The notes under the pieces: generated by a model
Told to the model about the DNA's origin: nothing
Database searches by the model: none
What the model saw: only the letters and a program-made list of their open reading frames with translations
Shown: positions 1-8,475 of the stretch, in pieces
Layout of the letters: every line of letters starts with the position of its first letter
How positions within the stretch are numbered: the first letter of the stretch is position 1
Program-made: the position numbers and the translations under genes
DNA from: Bacilli bacterium
GTDB lineage: Bacteria > Bacillota_I > Bacilli_A > RF39 > UBA660
DNA length: 38,102 nt
Direction: 5' to 3'
Assembly (NCBI GenBank): GCA_017544525.1
Contig: JAFYEA010000010.1
Location: 1-38,102 of the forward strand

Positions 1-1272
1 CCAGAATTTGCAGATGAAGCATATGAATTATTAGACATTAAAAATGTAACTCCAGAAATGTTGAGTAACTTTTTACATAATACTCCTCTTGGTATAAAAG
101 TATTGTATGAGAATTTTGATTATTTTTTATCCTCTTCTATAGATAATAAATATTTTGATAATATTGTTAAATATGCATTTGATAATAATAATGTTGAATT
201 AATACATAAGTTATCAAGATATAAAGATTTACATACTAGATATTTATTTATGGATTATTTAATTAGAAATCATGCTGATCAAATTGATTCCATATATGAT
301 GATATAACTAAATATACAACATCTATTACTTACGAACCATATGAACAATTAACATTTTTACCTAAATTAATGAATCCTGATGATATTTCTAAATTAGCAG
401 TTCTTTTATTAACACATAATCGTGAAGCAGATTATAAAAAATTAAAAGATTATATTTTAAAGGAATATAAATATAATTATATAGCTTCTCAACTATTAAC
501 AGATGAATGGATTGCTGATCCAGAAACTCATAGATTGTTGAATGATCCAAATAGAAAAATGAAAGAAAAAGAATTTAATAAAGATGCAAATGAACTATTT
601 AGAACTTCTGCTGATTATCGTTATACTATATATTTGAAACACAAATCAAAAATCAATCAAGAATTATTAAATGAATTTGCACATCGAATAAGATATTATT
701 TAAAAGAAGATAAAACTCATAATTTAGAATCAATATATCGTTGTGGTTTGGGTCAATTACTCGAAGAATGGACAGAAAAATATATGGAATTAAGTCAAAG
801 CAAAGAATATGGATTTGTTGGTGGAGGAACAACTTGTGATTGCTATAGAATTGGTGATTATGTTATAAAGTTAGTAAAAACTAAATGGTCTTATGAAGAT
901 GTTATATGTCCAAATCTTTATTTGATAGCAAAGAACTATGAAGAAATATATTTAAGAGATAAAAAAGGAATTGTTGATGGAGGCTTAGAAGTTCAAAAAT
1001 ATTTAACTAGAAGAGCTGATAATATTGATTCTAAATATTTTAGATATTTTGATTTAGCATTGGATAGATTAGGTTATAGAAGAACAGATACTTTAACAAA
1101 TGGAACATGTGGAGAAAATACAATGTTATTAGATACATATCGTGATGCTGATTGTCCAAATCCTGAAAAAGTTCCAGTTTGGTTTAGACAATATCCTTTA
1201 GTATTAATTGATCGAGATAGAATATATCCAAAAGACAAAATATATGTAAAACAATTAAGCAGTGGATACTAA
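1..1272 (+). CDS. Unknown protein with kinase-like glycine loop, 5' end outside window
   Basis: The reading frame is open from base 1, so the gene begins upstream; the first internal ATG is at 58 and has no ribosome binding site. The visible 423 residues are mostly helical and charged. In the C-terminal third a segment reads GFVGGGTTCDCYRIGDYVIK (about 816-875), which resembles the glycine-rich loop and beta3 lysine (VIK) of a protein-kinase N-lobe. No HRD or DFG motif follows, so if it is kinase-related it is a fragment or pseudokinase. The N-terminal part shares the pattern 'IAS-L---EW' with the 634-residue protein at 16368, hinting at a shared helical architecture. A clear terminator follows. 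Function unknown; the kinase resemblance is by eye only. Confidence 0.6.
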   Translation, partial: PEFADEAYELLDIKNVTPEMLSNFLHNTPLGIKVLYENFDYFLSSSIDNKYFDNIVKYAFDNNNVELIHKLSRYKDLHTRYLFMDYLIRNHADQIDSIYDDITKYTTSITYEPYEQLTFLPKLMNPDDISKLAVLLLTHNREADYKKLKDYILKEYKYNYIASQLLTDEWIADPETHRLLNDPNRKMKEKEFNKDANELFRTSADYRYTIYLKHKSKINQELLNEFAHRIRYYLKEDKTHNLESIYRCGLGQLLEEWTEKYMELSQSKEYGFVGGGTTCDCYRIGDYVIKLVKTKWSYEDVICPNLYLIAKNYEEIYLRDKKGIVDGGLEVQKYLTRRADNIDSKYFRYFDLALDRLGYRRTDTLTNGTCGENTMLLDTYRDADCPNPEKVPVWFRQYPLVLIDRDRIYPKDKIYVKQLSSGY

Positions 1273-1295
1273 ATTAAGAAAATATCTAAATTATT

Positions 1296-1320
1296 AAGTA
1301 GATGTAAAAATCTACTTCTT
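1296..1320 (+). terminator. Intrinsic terminator
   Basis: The 8-bp stem AAGTAGAT/ATCTACTT (1296-1303 with 1310-1317) has a 6-base loop and a T-rich tail. It ends the first gene and abuts the next promoter. Confidence 0.8.
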
Positions 1321-1323
1321 CTA

Positions 1324-1332
1324 TGGTATAAT
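1324..1332 (+). promoter_or_regulatory. Extended -10 promoter
   Basis: TGGTATAAT lies 4 bases after the terminator tail and 18 bases before the start codon of the HD-domain gene; AGGTGG serves as ribosome binding site. Confidence 0.7.
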
Positions 1333-1350
1333 AATTAAACAGGTGGTTAT

Positions 1351-2460
1351 ATGGGTAAGTACTTAGATAATTTAAATGATGAAGTAAGAGAATATTTTAG
1401 TATATTATCGCCAACATTTCCAGAATGGTTATTGGAGTATATAGAAACTCCAGAAATGGAAAGAATTGGAAAAATTAGTATGAGTTGTGGAACAGATTAC
1501 TCTAAATGTTTTAATCTAAGATATTGGTATTCTAATTTAGATCATAGTGTTGGAGTAGCATTAATAATATGGAATTTTACTCATGATAAGAAGCAAACTC
1601 TTGCTGGACTATTTCATGATATAGCAACTCCAGTATTTAAACATTGTATAGATTTTATGAATGGCGATTCAGAAACACAAGAATCTACTGAAGAAAGAAC
1701 AACAGATATTATTAAAAATTCAAAAGAAATAATGGCTTTATTAAATAGAGATGGAATAAAATTAGAAGAAGTAGATGACTATCATATATATCCAATTGCT
1801 GATAATGATACTCCAAGATTATCAGCCGATAGATTTGAATATACTTTTGCTAGTGGACTAACATTTTTTAGAGTATGGGAATTGGAACAAATAAAAAAGA
1901 TGTACAATAATATAACAATTGTAAAAAATGAAGATGGTATAGATGAACTAGCATTTAAGGATAAAGAAGTGTGTGAAGAATATATTCATACTATATCAAG
2001 ACTTTGGCCTAAATGGGTAAGTGATAAAGATAGGACTGTTATGCAATTCTTAGCGGATATGTGTAAATCTATGAGCAATGCTGGATATTTAACAATAGAT
2101 GATTTATATACATTATCAGAAGAAGAAATAATTAATAAATTTTTAAATTGTAATGATGCTTATCTATCTGATAGTTTTAGAAGATTTCAAAATGCTGATA
2201 CAGTTTATCAAAGTAGTGAATATGTTGATGGCAGATATTGTGTAAATATTAATGCAAAAACAAGATATGTAAATCCATTAGTTTCAACTGAAGTTGGACC
2301 ACTAAGAATCAATATGATATCAGAACTTGCAAATCATGATATAAACTCATATCTTAATTTACCAAAAGGAGGATATTATACATATTTTGATTTTGACTTT
2401 AAGCCGTATGAATTTCCAGTAAAAAAGTTGGTAAAAACAAATATAACAAATAACCAATAA
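1351..2460 (+). CDS. HD-domain phosphohydrolase
   Basis: 369 residues. Seen: a histidine in LDHSVG (H65), the HD pair in GLFHDIATP (H89-D90) and a later aspartate in SADRFEY near residue 159, which is the order of metal ligands (H...HD...D) in the HD superfamily. Family knowledge: such proteins hydrolyse phosphate esters, often of nucleotides, with bound divalent metal. The C-terminal half (about residues 190-369) is unlike any HD subfamily I recognise. ATG at 1351 follows AGGTGGTTAT and a short leader from its own promoter. It is probably cytosolic, with no signal or membrane segments. The substrate cannot be read from the sequence. Confidence 0.8.
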   Translation: MGKYLDNLNDEVREYFSILSPTFPEWLLEYIETPEMERIGKISMSCGTDYSKCFNLRYWYSNLDHSVGVALIIWNFTHDKKQTLAGLFHDIATPVFKHCIDFMNGDSETQESTEERTTDIIKNSKEIMALLNRDGIKLEEVDDYHIYPIADNDTPRLSADRFEYTFASGLTFFRVWELEQIKKMYNNITIVKNEDGIDELAFKDKEVCEEYIHTISRLWPKWVSDKDRTVMQFLADMCKSMSNAGYLTIDDLYTLSEEEIINKFLNCNDAYLSDSFRRFQNADTVYQSSEYVDGRYCVNINAKTRYVNPLVSTEVGPLRINMISELANHDINSYLNLPKGGYYTYFDFDFKPYEFPVKKLVKTNITNNQ

Positions 2461-2648
2461 TTATTTTAAAAAAATGTGTTTGAAAAAAAATTAGATATGA
2501 GCATTAAAAAAATATTAAATATAAAATGAAAAAGATAGTTTGCTTAATCCTAAATTGATATATTTTATCGCCTATGTTAGAAAGCGGCAGTACAAGCTGC
2601 AATCAACAATAAATAGTAATTAAGGCTAGGTAAAACTAGTCTTTTTTG
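2461..2648 (+). terminator. Intergenic stretch ending in a terminator
   Basis: 188 bases between the HD-domain gene and the HIT gene. The end is an intrinsic terminator: AAGGCTAG/CTAGTCTT (2622-2629 with 2636-2643), loop GTAAAA, then TTTTT. Before it is a small GCAG/CTGC hairpin (about 2587-2600). Short open stretches in two frames between 2530 and 2615 look like a decayed coding fragment, but no gene can be supported. Confidence 0.6.
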
Positions 2649-2657
2649 TGATATAAT
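2649..2657 (+). promoter_or_regulatory. Extended -10 promoter
   Basis: TGATATAAT starts one base after the preceding terminator T-run; the start codon of the HIT gene is only 20 bases downstream, so the leader is about 14 bases. Confidence 0.7.
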
Positions 2658-2677
2658 TAATGTAGAGTGTGATAATT

Positions 2678-3154
2678 ATGAAAAATTATACAAATGAAGA
2701 AATTATTTTTAATGGATGTCCAGGGTGCGCTTATGCAAAACATGAATTTGAATTACCATGTGGTATGGCATATGAAAATGATGATTTTACATTATCACAA
2801 GATTGGGAATTACCTATAGAAGGGTTCCTAATTGTTTCACCAAAAAGACATATTGAAAAATTATCGGAATTAACTGATAATGAAAGAAATGAAATGTTTG
2901 ATATAGTTAATAAAACAATAAAAATCTTAAGAGAAAATAATGTATGTGATAGATTTGAAATAATATTTGAAGAAAAAGAAAATAGGCATCTACATGTATG
3001 GATTATGCCTAGGCATGAGTGGATGAATAATTTAGTAGACGATATTATTGATAATATTGGTACTATCTTAGAATATTCTAAAAATAATTTTAGAAGTAAA
3101 GAAGTATATGAAAAAATAAAAAATATTACTAAAATAGTAAAAGATAATTTTTAA
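2678..3154 (+). CDS. HIT-like nucleotide-binding protein
   Basis: 158 residues from ATG 2678; an upstream in-frame GTG at 2669 is too close to the expected transcription start. The motif RHLHVWIMPRHEW (about residues 103-115) carries the alternating histidines of the HIT superfamily (His-x-His followed by a third His). A CxxC pair (CPGCAYAKHE) near the N-terminus is typical of HIT relatives that bind zinc. Family knowledge: HIT proteins are nucleotide hydrolases or transferases acting on the alpha-phosphate. The spacing HLHVWIMPRH is longer than the classical HxHxHxx, so this is a divergent branch, closer to galactose-1-phosphate-uridylyltransferase-like or diadenosine hydrolase-like members. 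Single gene, likely cytosolic. Confidence 0.7.
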   Translation: MKNYTNEEIIFNGCPGCAYAKHEFELPCGMAYENDDFTLSQDWELPIEGFLIVSPKRHIEKLSELTDNERNEMFDIVNKTIKILRENNVCDRFEIIFEEKENRHLHVWIMPRHEWMNNLVDDIIDNIGTILEYSKNNFRSKEVYEKIKNITKIVKDNF

Positions 3155-3185
3155 AATATTGAACAAAATAAAAAGAGAGAAAATA

Positions 3186-3599
3186 ATGATGGAAAAATAT
3201 AATAAAAAAATAATAGAAGAAACGAGAAAGTTAATTGTAAAAAGTGAATATGGATTAACTGCAAAAATCAAAGGTTTAGAAGTTTGGTTTTGGGGAAAAG
3301 TAGTAGAAGATGTGTCTAATGAAATGATTGAATTTGCCTTAGATATAGTTGAAACCTATTAATCTAATAAAGAAAAATATGATAAAGTAGCACTAGAAGA
3401 AGTTAAAAGTTGTTTAGATGAAGGCGAAGAAGTTAATGATACAATAATTTTGAATCAATTAGGAACGCCTATAATAGATGTAGCAACCAAATTGGGCGCC
3501 AGTTTAATGTATGATAGTGTTGAAGAAATTGGAAATCATATGCCAGAAGTAAGAATTAATAGATCACTTGAAGTAGAAGACGTAGCATTAAATGGATAG
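3186..3599 (+). pseudogene. Unknown gene interrupted by an in-frame TAA
   Basis: One reading frame runs from ATG 3186 (or the adjacent ATG 3189, ribosome binding site AGAGAG) to TAG 3597-3599, broken only by TAA at 3360-3362. The first part codes for 58 residues ending ...FALDIVETY. After the stop the same frame continues for 78 sense codons with protein-like composition (SNKEKYDKVALEEV... to ...VEDVALNG). One base change (TTA to TAA) would explain it, so this is most simply a recent nonsense pseudogene of about 137 codons. Alternatives are a sequencing error or a genuine 58-residue protein with an untranslated remnant. I do not recognise the family. A shared terminator follows. Confidence 0.6.
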
Positions 3600-3624
3600 A
3601 AATAATAAATGCATAAAAAAAATA

Positions 3625-3648
3625 GACTAGAGAAATCTAGTCTTTTTT
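3625..3648. terminator. Bidirectional terminator between convergent genes
   Basis: Perfect 7-bp stem GACTAGA/TCTAGTC with a GAAA tetraloop (3625-3642) and T-runs on both strands. It serves the plus-strand broken gene and the minus-strand gene ending at 3647. Confidence 0.85.
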
Positions 3649-4024
3649 ATCTTGATTGACTGTAATCATCATTATAATCATCATATGAATAAAGAGAATA
3701 ATATAAATTAGATCCCAATTCACTAATTGGCAGTTCTTTTATAACTCGAGATGCTAAAGTTTGATAAGGAATATTATTGTCTTTTAAATACCATTTTCCA
3801 TCAACTTTTTCCACTATATGATACATTTCTGGTAAATCAAAATCTCTATATTCATCGTAATCATAATATTCTATAAAATAAACATATTTATTATTATCCA
3901 TGAGAGCTACACAAAATCTAGTGCATTCAACTTTGTGATAAAGTGTTTTTAAACCATTTCTTATTTCTATATATATATTTCCTCTAGTTTCGTTTGAGTA
4001 ACTAGAATTTTTATTTTCTTTCAC
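3647..4024 (-). CDS. Small acidic tyrosine-rich unknown protein
   Basis: 125 residues. The start chosen is GTG at 4022-4024 because AAGGAG lies 7 bases upstream; a longer frame opening at 4102 would overlap the end of the neighbouring gene and lacks a ribosome binding site. The protein has no signal peptide or membrane segment. The middle reads as a compact beta-rich domain (NIYIEIRNGLKTLYHKVE, then NNKYVYFIEYYDYDEYRDF) and the C-terminus is a low-complexity Tyr/Asp/Ser tail. It follows the large surface protein on the same strand by 22 bases and is probably co-transcribed. I do not recognise it; a role linked to that surface protein is only inferred from the arrangement. Confidence 0.6.
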   Translation of the reverse strand: MKENKNSSYSNETRGNIYIEIRNGLKTLYHKVECTRFCVALMDNNKYVYFIEYYDYDEYRDFDLPEMYHIVEKVDGKWYLKDNNIPYQTLASRVIKELPISELGSNLYYSLYSYDDYNDDYSQSR

Positions 4025-4046
4025 TATATCACTCCTTATAATTATT

Positions 4047-6380
4047 TTAACAACCATCTGAATCACATACACCATTAGAATCAAAATGATATTTTTTACC
4101 ATCTATTGTTTGAGTAGTGTTTTCTAGCATACAACCATCAGATTTAAAATAGAACCAATTTGTTCCTTTTGACCAACTCAATTTTTGCCATCCTTTTAAT
4201 AGTGTTCCAGAATTAGAATAATAATACCAACATCCATCTTTTAACCATCCTGATTTACATGGCGTTTTTGATGATATTGAACCTCCAGTATCATTTTTAA
4301 TTGTATAACTTGTATCAGTATATTTTAGAACAATAGCATCCTCAGCACTTGATGTAATATATATTTTTGCTTTTGAATTAATTCTCAAACCATAACACAT
4401 AGTATCTGTTGTATCAAAAGCCTCATTACTTACAATCATTGTATCTGGTTTTAATGTTTTAATAAAAGCTTTAGAAGTAGAAGAAGAATAACTATGATGT
4501 CCAATTTTTAATACATTTACTTTTCCAATATTATCTTTTACTCTTTGTTCATCTTCTTTTTCCATATCAGCTGTTAATAACACTTTTACACCATTTTTGT
4601 GTGTTATTAGTTGAATAATTGAGTTTTTATTTTCTCTTGCAACTATTCCGTTTACTTTTTCATCGCTACTTGCACTTGCAGTATTTAATAGTTTAACTGT
4701 GAGATCATAAAAACCAAAAGTAGTGTCTTTATTTGTTATTTCTTTTGTTACTGCATTTGCAGATTTCATTGCATTTAAAGCTCTACTATAATATCCTTGA
4801 TTATCCCAATCAGTTGAAGTATCTTCACCAGTTTTTAAATACTGTCTATAATAATAAGTTGTTTTTGAATTAACAAAAACACTTGCTATTCTAGGCATTC
4901 CCCCAATATGATCAGAGTGGGAGTGGGTAGCAACAACAAATTCTAATTTTCCCTTGCAATTTGATCCACTACAACCAGTTATTTTTTTTAAATAATCTAT
5001 TACATGTTCGACAGAATGTGTATAAGAAGAAACGGCATAGGCAGTTCCGTCATTACGAGGATTAGATGAGTCTACAAGACCAAAATGTCCACAGCTTTCT
5101 ATGATAAAAGCATCTGAGCTTCCTGTATTCATAAAATGAATTTTGCTTGTACCACATGAATCCTTTGATACAGTAACATTACATGTTGCTATTTTACCAT
5201 TGCTGGTTTTAACTGTAATTGTTGTACTTCCGGCACTAATTCCTTTTATAACACCATTATTAACAGTTGCTACATTAGTATTACTACTAGTCCAAGTAAT
5301 ACTCTTATTAGTAGTATTATTTGGAGTTATTGTAGCTGTAATTGTAGTTGATTCTCCAACTTTTATTTGTGCAGATGTTTTATTTAAACTAATTCCAGTA
5401 GCATCAATTTCTTTAACAGTAACATAGCTTGTTGCTGTTTTATTATTATCACTTTTTGCTGTTATAATTGTTGTTCCAACTTTTAATGCTTTAACAGTTC
5501 CATTGTTAACAGTCGCTACATTAGTATTACTACTAGTCCATGTTATGTTTTTATTTGTAGCATCAATTGGAGTAATATTAACTGTTAATCCAACTGTTTC
5601 TCCCAATTTTATTTCTATTTCTTTTGGGATTAAACTTATTCCTGTTATTTTAACTTCGTTTGAAACAACATTTATTTTAGCGGTTGCTATTTTTCCATTA
5701 TTTGTTTTTAATGTAATGGTAGCATTTCCTTCCTTTTTTGCAATTACTTCACCGTTATTAACAGTCGCTACATTTTCATTACTACTAGTCCATGTAACAC
5801 TTTTATTAGTGGCATTTTCAGGAATTATTGTATATCTTAAAGAAACTTTATTCCCAACAGTTAAAGACTCACTATTATTAATTATTTCAACACTCGTAAC
5901 ATCAATTGTTACTGGTTTGCTTGGCGTTGTATTTATTGGTTTATTAGGTTCTGATTGAGCAGGTTTATTTGGCTCGGTTTTTGTTGGTTTATTTTGTTTT
6001 TGCTTATTTGGCTTTTCTTGTTTTTGAGGTTCAGGTTTTGTTATAGTATTTGAATTATTTTGAACTTCTTCGTTTAATTCAACTGTAACTTCATATTCTC
6101 CAACTTTCTTGTCATCCCTAATAATGGTAATTGTTGCTTTTCCAGGTTTTTTACCTATTAATTTATCTTCATCTATACTAACAATATTTTCATCGCTTGA
6201 TTCAAGTTTTGTTCTATAAGTAACGTATTCTTTTACTGTTGTAAAAGAACCTTCTTTTAAATTAATACTTTCTTTAAATGTAGTATTAAAACCTATTATA
6301 ATACCGGACTTATATGCCCCAAAGGTTCCTATTAATATAACTAATACTAATATTATTAATTTTATAGTTTTTTTCTTCAT
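4047..6380 (-). CDS. Surface metallo-beta-lactamase-fold protein with BIG2 and cell-wall-binding repeats
   Basis: 777 residues from the ATG at 6380 (GGTGG upstream). Order: an N-terminal signal or membrane anchor (KKKTIKLIILVLVILIG), a lone Ig-like segment, a Pro/Lys/Thr-rich spacer (about residues 110-160), three BIG2 Ig-like repeats (about 160-410, each with a 'TWTSSN-NVATVNNG' core), then a metallo-beta-lactamase fold with THSHSDHIGG (about residue 480), an aspartate in LLTADME and a histidine in KIGHHSYSSS, which are the ligand pattern of ComEC-like MBL domains. The C-terminus has aromatic/glycine repeats like cell-wall (choline-type) binding repeats (GWLKDGCWYYY, GKKYHFDSNG). It is thus probably an exported hydrolase held at the envelope. 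The substrate is unknown; a nuclease or phosphodiesterase is possible by analogy with the ComEC-type MBL. Confidence 0.85.
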   Translation of the reverse strand: MKKKTIKLIILVLVILIGTFGAYKSGIIIGFNTTFKESINLKEGSFTTVKEYVTYRTKLESSDENIVSIDEDKLIGKKPGKATITIIRDDKKVGEYEVTVELNEEVQNNSNTITKPEPQKQEKPNKQKQNKPTKTEPNKPAQSEPNKPINTTPSKPVTIDVTSVEIINNSESLTVGNKVSLRYTIIPENATNKSVTWTSSNENVATVNNGEVIAKKEGNATITLKTNNGKIATAKINVVSNEVKITGISLIPKEIEIKLGETVGLTVNITPIDATNKNITWTSSNTNVATVNNGTVKALKVGTTIITAKSDNNKTATSYVTVKEIDATGISLNKTSAQIKVGESTTITATITPNNTTNKSITWTSSNTNVATVNNGVIKGISAGSTTITVKTSNGKIATCNVTVSKDSCGTSKIHFMNTGSSDAFIIESCGHFGLVDSSNPRNDGTAYAVSSYTHSVEHVIDYLKKITGCSGSNCKGKLEFVVATHSHSDHIGGMPRIASVFVNSKTTYYYRQYLKTGEDTSTDWDNQGYYSRALNAMKSANAVTKEITNKDTTFGFYDLTVKLLNTASASSDEKVNGIVARENKNSIIQLITHKNGVKVLLTADMEKEDEQRVKDNIGKVNVLKIGHHSYSSSTSKAFIKTLKPDTMIVSNEAFDTTDTMCYGLRINSKAKIYITSSAEDAIVLKYTDTSYTIKNDTGGSISSKTPCKSGWLKDGCWYYYSNSGTLLKGWQKLSWSKGTNWFYFKSDGCMLENTTQTIDGKKYHFDSNGVCDSDGC

Positions 6381-6403
6381 ATATCTTCCACCTATCATAT
6401 ATA

Positions 6404-6428
6404 ATTATATCAATAATTATGGTATAAT
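6404..6428. promoter_or_regulatory. Pair of divergent extended -10 promoters
   Basis: On the minus strand TGATATAAT (6412-6404) faces the surface-protein gene; on the plus strand TGGTATAAT (6420-6428) faces the HD-hydrolase gene. Only 7 bases separate the two elements, so polymerase probably cannot occupy both at once. Confidence 0.65.
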
Positions 6429-6453
6429 TAAAGTGATTGTTAGGAGATTTCTT

Positions 6454-7170
6454 ATGGATAATATTGAAATTATTAGAGAAGAAGCAACTAAATTACTTGA
6501 TAGTGACAATTCAGGTCATGGAATGGATCATGTAAATAGAGTCACTTGTATAGCAGAGAAAATTGCAAAAAGGGAAAAAGCTAATATTGAACTAGTATCA
6601 TCAATAGCATTATTACATGACGTAGATGATTATAAGTTATTTGGAATGGAATGTGCTAAAAAATTATTAAATACCAATAATATATTGAACAAAACAAAGT
6701 TTAGTAAAAAAGAAAAAGATATTATAATTAATTCAGTAAAAACAATTGGTTATAGTAAAAGATTGGAAGGTATAATTCCACAAACAATTGAGGCAAAAAT
6801 AGTATCTGATGCTGATATGATTGATGCGATGGGAGCAATTGGATTGTTAAGATCATATCAATATAACATTAGTCATAATAATCAGTTTTTTGATAAAGAT
6901 ATTTTTCCAAATTTGAATGTAGGAGCAAAAGCATATAAAAATCAAAAAAATGGAACAGTAGTAAACCATTTGTTTGAAAAAATTCTAAAATTAAAAGATT
7001 TAATGTTAACTGAATCTGGAAAGCAAGAAGCAATAAAAAAATATAACTTTGTTGTTGATTTTTTAAGAGAATATTTTTATGAAGTTGAAGCATTAGAATG
7101 GATTGATTTTTTAAATAAATATGTAGGTGATAACAATGAAGAACAAAGACTTATTTTTGACAAAAAATAG
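6454..7170 (+). CDS. HD-domain hydrolase, YedJ-like
   Basis: 238 residues from ATG 6454 (AGGAG 8 bases upstream). Ligand pattern of the HD superfamily: H26 in GHGMDHVNRV, H55-D56 in ALLHDVDDYK, and D in VSDADMIDAMGAIG near residue 119-121. This layout, with 'SGHGxDHxxRV' near the N-terminus and 'DADxxDAxGAIG' later, is that of the YedJ/YpgQ group of small HD hydrolases, which act on phosphorylated nucleotides in characterised cases. Cytosolic. It overlaps the next gene by 35 bases, suggesting one transcript and translational coupling. The exact substrate is not predictable here. Confidence 0.85.
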   Translation: MDNIEIIREEATKLLDSDNSGHGMDHVNRVTCIAEKIAKREKANIELVSSIALLHDVDDYKLFGMECAKKLLNTNNILNKTKFSKKEKDIIINSVKTIGYSKRLEGIIPQTIEAKIVSDADMIDAMGAIGLLRSYQYNISHNNQFFDKDIFPNLNVGAKAYKNQKNGTVVNHLFEKILKLKDLMLTESGKQEAIKKYNFVVDFLREYFYEVEALEWIDFLNKYVGDNNEEQRLIFDKK

Positions 7171-7783
7171 TATTGCTTATGATTTAATAAGCAAATATGA
7201 ATATCCATTTGAAGTATTACCTAATATTAATGCTTTTATTATTGAAAAAGGTAAAACTTTGGATGATTCTTATGAAATAATAGATGATAATATTTGGGTT
7301 GCAAAAGATGCTAATGTATCAAATAGTGCATCTATAATGGGGCCGTGTATTATTGATCATAAAGCAGAAATTAGACATAATGCTTTTATTAGAGGCAATG
7401 CAATAATAGGTAAAAAAGCAGTTCTAGGAAATTCATGTGAAATTAAGAATTCAATATTATTTGATGAAGTACAAGTTCCGCATTTTAATTATGTGGGAGA
7501 TTCAATAATTGGTTATAGATCTCATTTAGGTGCTGGAGCAATAACTTCAAATTTAAAAAGTGATAAAAGCACTGTTGTTATTAAAGGAAACTCTAATATT
7601 AATACAAATTTAAAAAAAGTTGGTGCTTTTCTTGGAGATTATGTTGAAATTGGATGTAATAGTGTATTAAATCCTGGAACAGTAATTGGAAGAAATACAT
7701 CAGTATATCCATTATCAAATATTAGAGGTGTGATTGAACCAGATAAAATAGTAAAACAAAATGAAATAGTACCGAAAAAATAG
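7136..7783 (+). CDS. Left-handed beta-helix (hexapeptide-repeat) protein, GlmU C-domain-like
   Basis: 215 residues. ATG 7136 is preceded by TAGGTGA; an in-frame GTG at 7127 is less likely. From about residue 55 the chain consists of hexapeptide-type turns: NIWVAKDANVSNSASIMGP, then AVLGNSCEIKNSILFDEVQV, SIIGYRSHLGAGAITSN, GDYVEIGCNSVLNPGTVIG. This is the left-handed parallel beta-helix of acyltransferases and of the GlmU C-terminal domain; the 'HFNYVGDSIIG...HLGAGAITSN' stretch is especially GlmU-like. The N-terminal nucleotidyltransferase domain of GlmU is absent, so it is a stand-alone helix with a short N-terminal segment. Likely a transferase acting on an activated sugar; substrate not determined. 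It overlaps the HD hydrolase, so both may serve one nucleotide-sugar-related task. Confidence 0.75.
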   Translation: MKNKDLFLTKNSIAYDLISKYEYPFEVLPNINAFIIEKGKTLDDSYEIIDDNIWVAKDANVSNSASIMGPCIIDHKAEIRHNAFIRGNAIIGKKAVLGNSCEIKNSILFDEVQVPHFNYVGDSIIGYRSHLGAGAITSNLKSDKSTVVIKGNSNINTNLKKVGAFLGDYVEIGCNSVLNPGTVIGRNTSVYPLSNIRGVIEPDKIVKQNEIVPKK

Positions 7784-7840
7784 AATGGTAGTTTGACAAT
7801 TATAATATCTTATGATTAACTAATAATAGAGGTGTTTAGA

Positions 7841-8428
7841 ATGAATGAGCAAAATAATATTACAACTCCCGGAAAATACAAATTAACTTTAAAAAGAGAA
7901 AAGAATTTTGTTGGATGTTTAGTAGCCTTTAAAATCTATATTGATGGAGAGCAAGTAGGAAAAATTAAAAATGGTGGTGTATTAGAGTTAGAAGTAACAC
8001 CAGGCCAACATGAAATATCAGTACATAAGAAAAATCCAACTAATATTGTTATTGATAGGGATACAACTGCCGATGTAGTAGTATTTGGAGCAAATAATTT
8101 TGGTATAACTAATATCAATGGCCAAGGCCAAAACAATCCCGAAACACAAGAACATTACTTAAATAGAAATAGTAGCAATAGTAATTATGTTTTTTATATT
8201 AGTCTTATTATTCCTTTTGTTTCTATAATAATGTTATATACAATTAAGTACGTTGTTGCAGTTTGGGTTTATGGTATTGTTATAGGATATTGTATAGTTA
8301 ATATTGTTGGATTGAAAAATTTAAAGACTACTGATAGTGAAAAGTATAAATCATTGTTGATTAAGAATATTATAGCAATAGTAGTTAATATAATAGCAAT
8401 AGTATTAACTATGACTGTTACAATATAA
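7841..8428 (+). CDS. Membrane protein with N-terminal beta-rich (PEGA-like) domain
   Basis: 195 residues from ATG 7841, with GAGGTG upstream. Residues 1-95 form a beta-rich domain around IYIDGEQVGKIKNGG and LEVTPGQHEISVHKK, matching the pattern of PEGA-like or DUF2846-like domains in which a short loop carries a conserved glycine/proline turn. A Gln/Asn-rich linker follows (about 95-115), then hydrophobic segments near residues 118-135, 138-158 and 172-192, giving about three membrane spans. A TTGACA at 7793-7798 may be part of its promoter, but a well-spaced -10 is not obvious. Function unknown; the soluble domain probably faces the cytosol because there is no signal peptide. Confidence 0.55.
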   Translation: MNEQNNITTPGKYKLTLKREKNFVGCLVAFKIYIDGEQVGKIKNGGVLELEVTPGQHEISVHKKNPTNIVIDRDTTADVVVFGANNFGITNINGQGQNNPETQEHYLNRNSSNSNYVFYISLIIPFVSIIMLYTIKYVVAVWVYGIVIGYCIVNIVGLKNLKTTDSEKYKSLLIKNIIAIVVNIIAIVLTMTVTI

Positions 8429-8433
8429 AAAAT

Positions 8434-8461
8434 AAGATTAAGTTGATTCTTAATCTTTTTG
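8434..8461 (+). terminator. Intrinsic terminator between two co-directional genes
   Basis: Perfect 9-bp stem AAGATTAAG/CTTAATCTT (8434-8442 with 8449-8457), loop TTGATT, then TTTTG. The tail is short, and no promoter is visible between it and the Nudix gene 15 bases later, so partial read-through is likely. Confidence 0.75.
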
Positions 8462-8475
8462 TTAGAGGCGATAAT

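Noticed and set aside
4025..4102. Longer N-terminus of the small minus-strand gene giving a membrane helix
   Set aside because: It overlaps the end of the surface-protein gene in another frame and has no ribosome binding site; GTG 4024 with AAGGAG is better.
5143..5958. Long hydrophobic open frames on the plus strand opposite the BIG2 repeats
   Set aside because: They are the antisense of Thr/Asn/Val-rich repeats, which always gives Leu/Val-rich frames; no ribosome binding site and the minus-strand gene is clearly real.
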